Shown here: one piece after another, positions 23,635 to 37,800 of the stretch
Layout of the letters: the number at the start of each line of letters is the position of its first letter
How positions within the stretch are numbered: the first letter of the stretch is position 1
Source of the DNA: Eremophila alpestris peregrina
Lineage: Eukaryota; Chordata; Aves; Passeriformes; Alaudidae
Assembly: GCA_009792885.1 (NCBI GenBank)
Contig: WMCF01000035.1
Location: forward strand, 2,279,917-2,343,916
Direction: 5' to 3'
DNA length: 64,000 nucleotides
Notes under the pieces: generated by a model
Seen by the model: only the letters and a program-made list of their open reading frames with translations
Told to the model about the DNA's origin: nothing
Databases searched by the model: none
Program-made: the position numbers and the translations under genes

Positions 23635-26600
23635 GTGGTGGTTGTGTATCAGAGCAAGGATGCAGCAGTGCCTCCTGCAATATGTGTATTAGAAATAAAT
23701 TTAGCATGCAAACAGTAATTAGGAATATCATGTTAGATGATGGTATCAGGTGTCTAATATTTTTTTAAGAATGTATCGAGTAATATTTTATTTCCAGGTT
23801 TCTCTTCATTATTCTTTTGTGGCAGCTTGTATCAGAATGTGTGTGTATAAATATAAGGAAAACGAAAAGTAAGTTAGAAGAAATGGAAAACTAATGATTC
23901 AAGAAATCACATAGCATCAGATAATTCTATTTTGAAATCATAGCAGCAACACCCAGAGGCATAAACTCCCTAAATTGTTAGTACAAAACCCCTCTGATAT
24001 ATCCAGTGATACAGAAGCCTGAAGGCATTCTTTATTAGTGCCTAATGTTTCCTGAAAGAAACATTTCACAGACATTAATATATATGTTCTTGCTTAATTT
24101 TATAATCCGGTTTCTTTGACACTTATTTACTGATGCTTCATCTTACTACTTGGCTTTAATGTTTGGCATTATCTTTACAGCTTTACAGCTGTGAGTATTT
24201 CAGGATTCTCTAACAGATTGCTACCTGTACTTTAGACAAAATATTTTTAACTTATCTTCAAGACTGTCTTTTATTTTCAGCTTTCCACACACCTTTTTAA
24301 GCACCTCTGTCCTACAGGCTTATGTGGCTCTCAGTGGGGCAAAGGGAATGCCAGAGGAGCCCATAACCAGATTGCTCAGCCAAGCCTCTAATATTTGCAG
24401 TGGGATTTGTCTTCAGCTGTGATCCCATGATGTAAAGGTGGATTAGTTTGTGTTTTGACAAATTATTCCTTCTGTGCCTTTTCAGCCTTTTATCTGCTGT
24501 TGCATTTTTTCAGAAACATGTAATCCAAGATTGTTGCTTAGAAGTTCAATTGGTCATAGGAGTCCTAAACTCATAACATTCTGTTCAGCACCAAGAGTTG
24601 GAGAAACAAATTAAATGGACAGACATTACTAAAGAATCAGCTGTTGCTTCTGATGAATTTGGCCCTCTTCTAGCTTTGCCCAAAATAAGATTCCTGAGTG
24701 TAAGCTCTCTGTAGAGGAGAAGTGTCTTCAGAAGTGATACTGAGCATAAGCACAGTGTTCTGGCAGGCTGGACCAAGGGTTGGGCTCTCACATTTCAGAA
24801 AAGTTTTCTTTGGGCTGGGCTAACTATGCAAAAAAAAAAAAAAAAAGTTGTTGGGAAGGCACCAGTGTGCTGGTCTGTCGTTCTCCTCACAGTAAAATCT
24901 TCATCAAAGAGAGAATTATGTAGCACTTTTTTCTTAAAAAGGCCAGAATTTATTGCCCTGAGTTTGAATAGTGAGCACGTCTGGCAGCAAGGGAAGAAAG
25001 GAGGAGCTGCAGGAGAGTGAATATTAAAGTTTCAGAAATTGGCATGGGTTCCTCTTTGTTTCCCATCTGGTTTAAAATGAAGACATCTTTGAACACAATA
25101 GAAATATTCTCACCTAGCTTGTTACTCCTTCAAATTATGTCAGTTTATTGAAATGAATTTCAATTACATGCCCACTCACCCTTGCCCTATGGAAGATTGA
25201 GGGATAAGTGCTTGTATTGTGATAAAGTTTCTATAAATGAAGTTGATCTTGACAGAGAAGCACAATGCAACTTTTGTATGGAAAAATCAGGGTAAAGTAT
25301 CATTTTAATTTAAGAGGACAACTCACTTCAGTTTAAGAATTTGACTGGCTGATGATTTCTGACAAGCAATGTCACTTCAAGAAGATTCAGATGAATGAAT
25401 TCCAGAGCTCAGATCTAACAGCTGACTCCAAAATGCTGTAACTTTGTGTAGTAATGGATTGTTTTGGACTGGAGGGGAGAGAAAAAAAAGATTGAAATGG
25501 TATGTAATTATGTGGTTAACCTTAGCACTTCTGTTTTCTCTGTAAAGCCATTAATTTAACAAGGTAATCAGAACAGCCAAAAGCCTCAGATTTTCCTTTT
25601 TCATCCTTATAAAAACCCAGCTGAATAATGATGGAATTCAATAAATTACAAAATTTAGTACATTCAGTTTACAGTCTCATGTTGTTTAAAAATTGCATTG
25701 CACTTAAAAACTCCTGACTGTGTGGGCAAAGGAAATATTGTTGGATGGTTCAGCATAACTGGATATTTTGTTCTATTCATTTGCTAAATTGAAAAGAAGA
25801 AATTATCCTTATAGTTTTGCAGCTGGAGGCTGGATAGGTAGAAAAAAGTGATGGGATTCCTAGCACAAATCCTTTGAAATGCTGTGCGCCAGTCTTTGGG
25901 CTTGAATATGAACCTTTTGCCTACTCCTAAGTGGCACCTGTTCATTCAAGCTTTAAGTTTGTGTGGGAAAGTTGTTTTACTGGGATGTGGAACACTATGA
26001 CAAATGCTTCTCTTGGTCTCTACTCCTCTTTTAATTTGACTTTGAGTCTCTTGTGGTCAGTCTGTGACAGGGTAAGAAGATGTATTTTACAGCAATCTGA
26101 GGACTAATCCAGAGGCAATCTACATCTCCAGATTTTGGCAACAGGGTGTGTTAGCAGTTTCATTCCCAATATTTGCTTTTGTACTGTTTGGTTATTCACT
26201 TTTAAGATAATGTGCTTTTTCTGCTCTATCTTTATTTGAATTTTATTATGGTTTCCTATTAGTTTGCATAAGGCAAACCCATGGAATAGGCACATGGCCC
26301 CCTGAAGCCATGACAAAAGGCATCATTAGAGTCAAAATCCTAAAAGGTTGACAGTATTTGCTGAACAAATTTTTAATAGACTATAGGTCACTAAAGCAAC
26401 GTTTGTATTTGTTATTTGTTTTTTATGGCTTTTGGGTTTCCTACCCTTTTCCCAAAACATTATATCCTCATTTAACATTCTCTCTAACAAGCTCTGACTT
26501 GGGAAATGGTTTAAAGGGAAAAGTTATTGCCAGAAGGGTTCCAAAAATACAAACTGGTGAAACTATTTGAAGTAATCATCATAGCTTGAAGCTTAGGTTT

Positions 26601-26820
26601 TCCCTCTAAAGTGCTTTTTTGCAGGAATCTGCTGTCTTTGAAGTCAATGAGGAGATTTGTTATTGACCTTATTGATTATTCGATTGGCCATGTTTTCATG
26701 AAGTGGGGCTTGCAAAAATGTATTTGTTACTCGTTCTAGTATTACCAAAATTAATAAAATGCTCTGTTTGATTTATTTGCAACATGTTCTTGAAAAGCTA
26801 TTTCTGTCATTACTGGTTAT
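23635..26820. other. AT-rich non-coding stretch
   Basis: No gene recognised. It contains a 17-base A run at 24830-24846 with no retrocopy visible upstream of it. Confidence 0.55.
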
Positions 26821-26870
26821 ATATACCAAATATATATAATATACCAAATTTATATAATATACCAAATTTT
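26821..26870. repeat. 18-bp minisatellite, about three copies
   Basis: Copies begin at 26821, 26839 and 26857, each starting atataccaaat. The third is cut short by divergence. The repeat is short, AT-rich and non-coding. Confidence 0.8.
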
Positions 26871-29800
26871 CTTCTTGAAAAATTATATAGAATCAAGCTC
26901 TAGCTTAGACCCCAGTTTTGTGCTGCTGTTGGGCCTGCAACAGCAACATGTCAGACACCCCTAATTCCCCCCTGCCTTCCCCACTCTGTTAGTCACCTTT
27001 CCCTTTGGAATGCTGCATTTCCAGAGACATGTGCAGCTGGCAGGCAAGTTGTAGGTAAGCTTTTGGCTGAAAACTCTTTCTAAAAAATAACTCCTCTTAC
27101 TGGAAACTGTGTTTCTCACGATGATGGTTTTAATATCTGCGTGTGTGTTTGATGGGGGGGATAAGGAGACTGGGGTAGACCAAAATACAGGTTCAGGTAT
27201 GTTGGAACAGTGCCACGTGGAAATTGTAATTTGGTTCCCTCATGTTCTCATTCCCTTTGATGATCTATGAGTCTCAGATGGACTGAAATGTATTTTATAG
27301 ACACATTTCTCTCCTTTATAAGTCAGTACTTTGTCAATAAAGTAATGTAGTACCTTTTCAATAAATTGGCAATGAAAAATAATTAAATAGCCTGGGCAAT
27401 TTCTAAAATTCTTTAAACCAGTACCAGAAATAATTCAAAATAGTGAGAAAAAACATTGTTGTTTCTTTTTTGTTCAAATTTTGCTTTAGTGTGTCCCCCA
27501 CTTTTTACCAAATTTAAACCAAAGACATTCAAACGCTTTAGTATCAGTAAACTTCAATTTTGCAACCTAAGGAGTTTTGTTTGCTTGTTTGGCTTAGTGT
27601 TGAGCATTAGATCCATCTGACACTTATAAAAATTAATTTTATAGAAAATGAATGTTGAGAAATGTATCATAAAAATAAGGTGTGCCTTATTCACATCTTA
27701 GATTGTTTTAATATTGAAAAGGAGGGTCAAAAGACCATCCATTTAAATTTTTTTTCTTTTCTACATTGCCAATAAATGGCCTGTTTGTGTTGGTAGCCAA
27801 TGTTACAGAAAAGTCTCATGTCAAATGCTGCATTTTCCTATCACCAAAGTTTACATCCCACACTGGAGAGTAGCTGGTAATTTCTCTAGAGCTGAAAGCT
27901 GATATACTTCCCCTCTCTAATCTAAATGGGAAGTTCTGAGAGTTTCCAATATTCTCTGACTAAATTTTGAATACATTTTGTATTTTGCACAGTATCTATG
28001 CATATTCAGATAAATGAGATTGTTTATTTTCTTTCTTCTGTTGTAAATTAATTTGCAAGTTTTTAATAACTGACATAGACTAATCTGTTCTCTGCCTGAG
28101 TAGTATTCCCAGTTTATTTCTTCATGACATGTTCTTTTCAACTTCCAGAACTACCTCCTAAAGGTTGTGTCACCAGAAAAATGTGATGAAGTCTTTGTTG
28201 AATGTTTCATAAAGTATGCAAAACTGAATATTTCATTCACTAATAGTGTTTTATATTATCTAATGTAAGTGCTCAAAAACCATGGAAGCAGCCATCTTTT
28301 TTTTACTTTGTTATTTATTTTATATTAGCTGTCTCCTATTCCTTTAAATTTCATTCAGGTCATCCCCTTATTATTGGCTCTTTGTCCTCAAGGATGTACA
28401 ATGTGGGGATCTAATTTTTCCTTTTGGCTACCACTATTAATTGTCATGCATTTTTTATTGTGTTTTCTGGAGAGTGTCCCAGTTCCATCTCTCCCATGGC
28501 TGATATTGTCCATGTCATGTTGTCCACATTAATTGCCACTAGGAGGAAAGCACCTAGCCATGTGTACCTCATGTTTTGTTACTTGAATTAGGTCCCTTGC
28601 AACCCAAACCTCTGAAATATATTGAGCTGATATCATGTGCCTGGCCCTGTTAGTTTCAAAGCAATTTTGGCAATAAAAATGTTTTGTGGTTTTGGGCATG
28701 ACATTAACATTTGTTTCCCCTTAGTTCTTGTTCCATTTCCTTGATAAAAAGCCTTTGATGCCCAAGGGGGTGACCTTTTACTTCATATTTCCATAAATTG
28801 AGTATTCACGTAGTTGTTAAAGAAATGACATGTGTAGCTTGGCTATTCAGAGTCTGCATTTTGGTCTCTGTGCTTTGGTGGAGTTTTGGTGGCCCAGTTT
28901 TCCCTGTGTGCATGTTGGGGTCTCTACATGTCATTTATATCTCATACCAGAAGCTTGCAGGACATTGGGAAATTTTAAATTAACAACTCACTTCGAGGCA
29001 GAATTTTAGAGCTGTCAGAAGACATTTTTCTTCTTTTTCTGAGTTTCATGGCTCACTACCTGACTGCTTCCTCATCAGCTGGATAACTGCCAGTGTGATG
29101 GTCACTGATAATATGGTTCTGGGGTGTATTGGTTTTTTCCTTCTTCTGGGTCTTGATTACGTCACTATCTCCTTTGTGCTGGTGGAACTTAAACTCTGCA
29201 AAAGGTGCTTTTAACATCAGTGTTATTCCTGGAAAGAGGCAGGGCCTAACATCTCCCTATCTGTATCTGCAGTCATCTCCCGAGGACTTCTTTAAATCCC
29301 TTGCTGGAAACAGAGGTTAACACTTAAATCAAATTCTTTTTGAAATCCCACACTGTGTGAAGTCTTATGTATAAGATCAAGTAAGCTTTCAAAATGCTAC
29401 TCAGCTTCAGGCAGGACTCTTTCAAAAGCTGAGCATGGTAGATAGATACAGTGAGATCATAAACTTATAAAAATATGGGTAGACTCAGCTATTGCTGAGA
29501 GGACAGTGTAATGTCTGACACACCATTGTTTTTAAAATTTACATTTTGAAAATAAGAAGAGACATTTCCAGGAGGGGCAGTTTTAAGTGCAGTGATCTTT
29601 TTTTTTTTTTCCTCCCAGTACAGCAGCCTGTAAATTTGTTGTTATAAAATAACTTCTTTATTTTCTAGCAATATTATTAAAACTACATTTACTACATAAA
29701 TCTGCCTATTTTGGAATCTCACTGGTGCAATGGTGCAATGTCTTGTTGGGAACAAGGAAGTTACTTGGAGCTGGGATCCATCAGTTGGAATGGCTTCTCT

Positions 29801-32800
29801 ACCCTGCCTTCAAACAAGGAAAACGTATAACCTAGTGCAGCAGAATTTGCCATAGAATCATTATATCACATTGATCACTGTTTCTATACAATAAGCAATG
29901 TTCCCTATCAGAAGTATACAATATAATTTATTCTGGGGCACCATATATTTCCAATTCTGAAACTATTCTAAGAGTAAAGTTTGTGTTTCTTACCTGAAGG
30001 GTAGACATGAATAATAATTGGCAAAAACTTTAAAAGAAATGCAAAACCAAATTACAAGTAAATATATAAAATCACCATAAATACCCAAAGGAACCAAAAG
30101 AAAACCCCCAAACAAGACTATTACTTGTTCAGTGTGGTAGTGCAGTAATTTATATTGATTCTTCGTATAAAGGCACAACATATGCTTTGTTTCTTGCTTG
30201 TTTTCCCTTTTAATGTAAAGGCATGGCCAGTAAAGGATTAGGAGGTGTGTTTTGTGCCAGTCATCCCAGAGCAGAGGTGGATGTACCTCAGTGCCAAGTG
30301 ACAGAGGACTAGTAGGTATTACACAGAGTAGGGAGGTGCACTGAAGACAGGAAGCTTTTGCAGAGGAAAGCAAAATGGAAATTTATTTCTATTGCAAAAT
30401 GAGAGGCTAATACACTTTGTTTGGCATTTTAATGGAGGCTTGCATGCTTTTGGAAATGTAGAAATAGTGTAGCAGTGTGAATTAGCTGTGTTCAAATTTT
30501 GGACCATCAGTTTGCCATGTGCATATGTATATTTATGGATACATTTTGGGGGACTGATGGAAGGGCAGGGAAAATGTGATTTAAGTCTCACAAATGAAAA
30601 GGACTGCATTATTATAGATGAGCCTTTGGTTTCTTCAAGAGTTAAGTACTTCCAAATGGAAACAGCTGAATTCAGAAATTCTCACTGCTTGCTTGCTTAT
30701 GAGGAGCGTACGAATATAATCTGTATAAAACATTAAACAATAAAACTAATAGTCTCTAAGGGAAAGGGAATTATTTTCTTTTGAAACCATGATGTCATGG
30801 TCTTACCTCACCTTTAGTTTCAGCCAAGCAAATAATGTGTACTGAGCTCTCTATCATGTACCATTATAATTAGCTCTGTCAGGTCTTAGCCCTGCAACCC
30901 TCATGCAGATAATATGATAATATGTCTTCATAACCAAGTGACCTTACATGCACAATATTTCTCCCCTTATGAAGATTGCATGTCAATAAAGTAATTGAGT
31001 CTCAGAGGCTGCAGCGAGTGAAGATTTAGATGATTGGACTTTCAGGGCAGTGATGTATGACCGTTATTATTCCACTTGTCAGGGAGCTGCGTACAAGCAA
31101 GGATGGTCAGAAGATGACAGGGATGAAAGGTTGTGTTTCATTAAAAAAAATATTGCTGTTAATCACCACTCTATTCTTTTCAAAGTCATGGAGGAAAGAA
31201 ACTCCTTTTTCATTTTAGCTCTGGTTAAGAATTTAAACCTCCTCATGTAGTGGGGCCTTCAGAGCCTTGTTATCCAGCTTTATTATTGCTTAACTAGAGA
31301 AATAAATTATCATTTCAGTTAATAAAATATAACTAAATGCTAGACCACCTGTATATTTTTATCAGATCATTTTAAATTAACATTAAATGCATCTCACTAA
31401 GATTTAAATCACATTTTGCCTACAGATTTAAATAATTATAACAAGTGCTATGAAGCTGGTACAAAATCAAACCACACTGAATTCAACTATTTTTGCTTTT
31501 ACTAATTTGTTTGGACAGTTGCAGTGCTTGAAACATTTATATTCCCATACTTTGTAAAAGCAAATGTTTTTTTTCCCTCACCAAGCTGTTTTCTAGCTGT
31601 AAATTTATCTTATGATATCATAACAGCTGGAAACTTGTAGCTTGACAAGGTTTTGTTTCATATTTAAACAGCTCAGAAATTATGTTTGAAACATAGTATA
31701 TTTCTCTCTGTGAGACTTTTCTCATTTTGTTGCACATTATCTTGGAAGTATCTGCAATATATTATAAAACAGATTATTTATGCAATCCTTTAGTTAATAA
31801 TTCCTAATGATTTATATATGTAGCAGATCTTTCTTATATACATTTAAAAAAGACCCAAACTGGGCCAAAATAGTATTTACTGGCAAGTGCTATATAATGG
31901 AATACGGATGTAAGTTCTGGAAAGCTGATGAGAAAAAAGCTTGGCAATGCTTCTAGTGAGTGGAAAATTCTAATAGAGGCACATCTTTTCTGAAGAACTA
32001 GTTTCAGAAATCTTTAAATCTTTCTGTTAGGAAATTTGACTGAGATATAGCAGCTCTGAAAGAGAAAGAGCTAATCAGATGATTCTTGGCTATACCTAGC
32101 AAAGCAACAATTTATTAACTAAAATTAGCCACAGCATCCTTCCAGGATTGACTCCCACAAGGGCAGTTTTATGAGTGCAAACAACACAAAAGGAGAATGA
32201 AATCTCTGTATGACAAAACAACCCAAGGTCTCTTACATTTCCTCCTGGGCAAGTTTTTAACCTAACATGTAATTGTAGAGTCGAGTTTATTTGCAAGCTC
32301 ATCTTCTCTGTTATTAATGAGTTTTTAAACAGTAATGTTTTATGTGATGTGGGCCCTCTTCTATGCACTGTGTGAAAAGTGATACTGCCTGTTCCAAAAA
32401 AATTTGGATATTTGAGTTAGGAAATAGAATCCCCCCAAATTATAAGTATTTAACATCTATGTTACCACATTGTCAGTGGCAGTCAGGAGTCCTCTGTTAA
32501 ACTGGCCTCTTTCTGTCTATATAAGCAGCATCAGGGACATAACTGTTGGTAAATCAAGCAGTATTCATACTTTTTACCTAAATTTGGTGTCTCTTGATGT
32601 AGATTTTCTTGAGGAAAATCACTGCACTGTTAAGTCATCCACAACAGCAATAAGAACGTTAGTTGCTTTCCCTGATGTGTCTGTAGAACAGTCTCCAAAG
32701 CATTGAAAGCTATGAAGTGTTCAAAATGCACAAGGATCACTAAGGACCTGAAGAGAAATGAAGAATTTATCAGAACTTTAATAGGAATGCAAAAAAAGAA

Positions 32801-33397
32801 GAGTTAATAGCCCGTTATATTTTTACATATCCTTTTAGATAAAGGAGAAAGACTGATACCTTCCAGTCAAATGGAGGGCTGATGTGAGTGATCCGAGTCC
32901 TCCATCGATGTGACATCTGACTCACTGCTAACAGTTATTGGTGCTGATAGGCACACCCCACACAGAGAGCCAAATGCAGTTGTTTTGATCCCTTGTTCTT
33001 TTATTTCTATTCCTTCTCCCTGTTTTCTGTCACAGTGTCATGTTGAATCATTGTTTGATGGCACATGCAGGACCTCTCAAGTACTGAGGTATCAGACTTC
33101 AGGAACTGCGTTGAAATGAATATAATAATGAGAACCAGAAGGCAGCACAAACCCACTGCTCAGGGAAGGAGGCAGCTAATAAGTGCTCTTAGAGGATTCT
33201 GGGGAGAAGAACCAGAGGTGCATCCTGTGGACAAGCAGGTACAGACTTGTCTCAGGGTCCAGTTACAGGGACACTGAGAAGATCAGTGCTGATGTCTGTC
33301 ACTTTGTACACATCGAGATGCTGATTTGAGAAAACAGACCAGAAGAGCAGCATTACAGACAGATAGAGATATAGAGAGAGATACATGGGGGAGTGTT
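26871..33397. other. AT-rich non-coding stretch
   Basis: No gene or identifiable mobile element was seen over about 6.5 kb. A 127-codon minus-strand open frame at 29990-30373 lacks any recognisable domain and overlaps other frames. It is treated as chance. Confidence 0.5.
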
Positions 33398-33469
33398 TGT
33401 GTGTATATATATATATATATATGCGCATGTGTGTACGCATATATATACACACACACACATATATATATA
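33398..33469. repeat. 72-bp uninterrupted purine-pyrimidine alternation (GT/TA/CA)
   Basis: From 33398 to 33469 every step alternates purine and pyrimidine: GT repeats, TA repeats, a central ATGCGCATGTGTGTACGCAT, TA repeats, CA repeats and TA repeats. It is partly self-complementary. Such tracts favour Z-DNA and cruciform extrusion. Tyr/Ile-rich open frames across it are artefacts of the repeat. A GA-rich segment lies just upstream (about 33355-33385). Confidence 0.9.
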
Positions 33470-34371
33470 AAAAAAAGGAGTGCTATGCTTTTTATATTTC
33501 CATGGATGTCTTGCTAGCTCAGCTTTCCATAGTCTTTCAGAAAAAAACCAAATCTTTAGCTTCCTCCCCTGTTGCTTTTCCTGGGCATATCACCTTATGA
33601 ACTGGCTGGGTCTGTGCATACATGCTCCACATACATCCATGCTGTGGGATCTTTTCCCATCCTGTTTGGCATTGAGTTGGGACTCAGCTTTCAGATCAGT
33701 CTGTGCTTTCTGCATGTGCCTGTTTGGAGGGTAGATTAAAATTTGCTTTCTGATTTTGTAAGCTTTTAGGTGGAATTCTGCATACTTGTTCCGTTTTGTC
33801 TGAGTCAAAAAGCTTGAGAAGGGTGAGAAGTTTGAATACTATTCTAGCTGCAGCCTATTTTTGCAAGTGTTGAAGTGTATATATGCTTGCATGACAATAA
33901 TTCTATTTACAGCAATACCAACAGCAATGATTGATGTGGCTTAAATGTTTCCATTTGCTTATAATTATATGACATTTATAGCTGTATGAGATAATTTAGT
34001 GCCTTAATTTCTGTCCAGAGGAGAAGATTTTTTCAGAATGTTTTTCAGTTTTTTCCTAATATTTAGTCAGATAATCCCATTGTTTTTCATGTATTTATAG
34101 AATTCTTGTAGCCCAAAGATATTTAGGCTGTGTCAATGTCCTGTACCTTATAGGCCTTGCATTTCACATAATTATCCCTTAACTGCACTCCATAAACTGT
34201 ATTTGCTGGTGTCTATCTTCCATGGAAGCCTTGGCTTGATTCATAAATGCAGTTTCCACTGATTTACCTGATGCCTGTTCTAATTGTTAATTACCATATG
34301 GTAAGAAATGTTTCTAATATTGCTTGGCTTGCACCTTCAGCCTTGAGAGCTACAGCACTAAACATGAGTCC
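33470..34371. other. Non-coding stretch
   Basis: No gene or repeat recognised between the alternating tract and the CR1-like remnant. Confidence 0.5.
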
Positions 34372-34830
34372 TTTCATGTTTATTATTTTGTCCTCATGTA
34401 GATAGCTACAGAGAGTAATGAAATCACCTCCCAGTTATTTTTTTTTATAAACTAAAAGATTTATACTGTTGAAACCCTCTATTTTCTCCAGACCTTAGGA
34501 ATGGTTTGTAGCTCTTCTCATCACCTTTTTCAATCTGTCAATGCACTTAAAAAACTATGGCCATCAGAACTGTTTTTACTAATCTAGTCTCATGAATGAA
34601 CGGAAGTAAAAGAACTTTCAATGCTTGCTGTGTTTCTCTATTCAATTCCCCTCCCTGTCTCTTTGACCCTCAAAGTAAAAGCAATTACTTTAACCCATCT
34701 TCCTTTACCATCATCAGGACTTTCTGTTGAATTGCTTGCCCACCATGTTCCCTGAGTGAATTTTCAGGAGCTCTACTTTGTGCTGTGCAGTCTCACATTT
34801 TATGAGTATGGCCAGTCCTCCCTGGTTCCC
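34372..34830 (-). mobile_element. Ancient diverged CR1-like remnant, minus orientation
   Basis: The plus strand shows, in order, a segment about gaaatcacctcccagttatt, then tctccagaccttaggaatgg, ttgtagctcttctcatcacc, caatctgtcaatgcacttaa, and near 34765 ggagctctactttgtgctgt with tgagtatggcc. This order resembles the reverse complement of old amniote CR1 3' coding and tail sequence. Divergence is high and no reading frame survives, so the edges are approximate. Confidence 0.5.
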
Positions 34831-37800
34831 AGTAAAAACCCTTAGGGGATGGTGACACAATGATGACTGGCATTTCAGCCAACCTAATCTACTTAACTTT
34901 CATTTTGTTGCTAGTGCATGATGCTAATTTAGTATCAGTTGTTTTTTACAATATGAATTAGTAACATGGTTTTGCTTATTCATCAAAACTGAACCTATCC
35001 ACTAGTAGTGACTTGGACAAGAATGTCTTGTGTTTGTAAATCAGTATCTGCACCTATGTTTGTTTCCAACACCACCTGGGAGTATTCTGTGCTCCTGCAG
35101 AAGTAGCAAAGGGTGAGATGAATGCATAATAAAATTGTAGTTTTCTTTCACCCTGCTTCCAGAAGTGCCCAGAGATTGTGCCAGGAGGCTGCATAGGTTG
35201 GGCTGGGGCTGGAAGTGAGAACACCCTTGAAGCCAATTTTCCTTCCTGCCTTCTCCTCATTTTGAGAAGTGTATAATGAGAATCTGCCTCACTTTGTAGC
35301 AGCATGTATCTTTCCATACAAGTATAAACGTTACCATATTGCCTTAAATTATGAATATATTTATTTGTTTTTCCTTTATGAGACAGCCCTTTCATCTAGT
35401 CCTTTCTGCTTTTTTACCTTGAACTTGCAACCTGCCTTGGATTTAGTTTTTAATGTAATTAGTTTGCACCAGAAATGAAAGTGATTGGTGGGTTACCAAT
35501 GTTTTCTTCACACCCATGTGTTTTCTTTTCTGCCTTTAGTCTTGAGAAAAGAATGCACACTTTCATTAAATCTAGCAACTTAAAGGGCACTTGTCCTTTG
35601 CATTTTAGAAAAGAAGCTGTATAAAAATTAATCAGATACTTTTGGCCTAGTCACAGACAAATCTAGATGACAAAATGTCTTAACTTTCTTGTCTTTTTGA
35701 GATTTAATCAATGGACCTAGAAACTTCTTTGCCATGTGATCCCACTCCCTTTCACATATCAGGAGTTATAACTACATGCAAAAGTATCTGTGATTTTTGA
35801 GGTGGTGAAAGGAAGTGTGTTTTATAGTTATTTAAAACTAAAGTGTTCCACCTAGAGATATATTTTAGGTGTTGCTGCTAGAAGACACCAGAGACCTTGC
35901 AAAACTCAATGACTTGTACATGATGATGATCTTGAATAGAAAAAAAGACTAGCTGGGGGAGATATTTACATTTCCATATTTTATTTTTTCCTCTATGTTT
36001 TGAAAATTATGTAATAATTTGTATTTTAGAATCTCTTTGTGGAGGTTACCAAAAGGATTGTTTCCAAAAGCATTGAAGGTAGTGGCATGTTACTAATCAT
36101 CTGGTAGTGATCTGAGCTACAAAATGGCATCCACAGGAAAGGACAGAACACTGAAGAAGTCTTTCTTCAACAACAGTGTATTGGCTGCCAAGCATGTATC
36201 TGGATTTTTGAGTATTATTTTCACTGAAATATCTTATTCTGGCCAATTCTTAATATGTGGAAAAAGCAGCTGCTGAAAAGGTCGTACTGGACTGACAAAG
36301 TAAAATCATCTGCAGAAAACTTACAGGTTTTATCAAAGAAAAAGTGTAGGTTTCCTCAGCTGTGTCAGCTTCACATAGGCCCAGCCACAATCTTTTTGTC
36401 TGACTTAGAAATCAGCCATTGACCAGGAGCATTTTTGGTGGCTCTCACATATTTCATCAATCAAGATATCCCTGTGTAATTAACAGTAGTTAACTGAAAG
36501 TCAGTACTATTTTATCAGCCTAAGTGCTATTTCTGACACACTTAACTGCATTAAAAGCTGGTTTTTCAAAGGTTAGCAGTGGAGCTGCAATTCAGTGTAT
36601 TTAAGAACTTATTTTTATTGGCTTTTTGTGTCCCTCTGTGTGTCCTTTGTTCCTCACTTCCCAGGTACTTCTGTGGTTTTGAAAGAAATAACCCACAAAT
36701 TTTCTTACTCTATGGCTTCTTTTTAAAGTCTTAGATTTTAACCAAATTTTCATAGTCTTTCATACCTGAGGAAATAGTTCCTCATCAGAAAATACTGTTT
36801 GAATATCTGATATCATAGAAACATATGCTACATCTGTAAACTCTTGTGACCTGGCAACCCTAACATAATCCAGATCTTGCTCCTGTGTTTGCATTGTTTG
36901 TCAAATTCTTTGATAATAGCATTCCTTCACTCAAAAAGGAACAGGGAACAAAACTGCTTTCAGTGGTAGCCAGCAGAAACCAGACCCTGACCTGATGAAT
37001 ATGTTAAAGCCTGACACATACCAAGCCTGCAAATGGCCACAAAAATACGCTCCAAGTTTTTTCTCTGTGCATGGTGTCCTGGGAAAAGGTGCTGGTGAGG
37101 ATGTCCTCAGAGCCATGTATCTGATCATAGCAACTGCAGCCTTTCTGCTCTTTGGGGTGAGCTACAGAAACTCATAAGTATTGCAGTAAACATACATGGT
37201 TCTTCAGTGTGTGTTTGGCCTCATCAGTGAGGTGAATGCATCCTGCTGATATTCACAAATAAATAGCTAGAAAATATTCATATGTAATATAGGAATCTTT
37301 TAACATAATATTTTTGTTGGGTACTCATCCAACAGATCTTGGTGGCTTCTGCTAGTACCAAATTTAACATTTAGAACAGAATATTAGTAACTTCTTTCTG
37401 TGTTTTCAAGTGCAAATAATACTTTTTTGCCTGTAAGGCTGCTTTTGTTGAGGGTTCTCAGAATGTTTTGCCATGTAGAGATAGTTTCTCTGGACTTGAT
37501 GCTGACTGGTGTTTCTTCTGGTAATGTTGTTTTAAAGCATATAGCATGTCAATGCAAAGTAAAGGTTGTGCCATGAGTCCTGTACCATGCAGCTTTTGCA
37601 GAAGGTTAGTTAAGATATAGGAATAATGTCTATGGGGTGTTATCTCTTTTTAGTGGAGTTTTGTTGTAACTGACTGCTGGGAAGAATGTTGCTGAAGTGA
37701 GTGCTGTCCTTAAGCTACAGAGCTTGATCTGAAACTCTTCCAGTTGCTGCTTCATCAGCGTGGGCCCCAGTGCACTCACTGTGGACCCCTGAAACAATCC

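Noticed and set aside
23446..23731. GC-rich open frames of 68-90 codons on both strands
   Set aside because: They coincide with a CR1 fragment whose tail is non-coding.
29850..29880. Possible CR1 minus-strand start (catagaatcatt)
   Set aside because: The match is about 12 bp and the following sequence does not continue as CR1.
29990..30373. 127-codon minus-strand open frame ending near a consensus-like GTAAGA donor
   Set aside because: No domain, uneven composition, and other frames overlap it. No credible acceptor defines an exon of useful size.
33252..33600. Tyr/Ile/His-rich open frames on both strands
   Set aside because: They are translations of the alternating GT/TA/CA tract and have no coding meaning.
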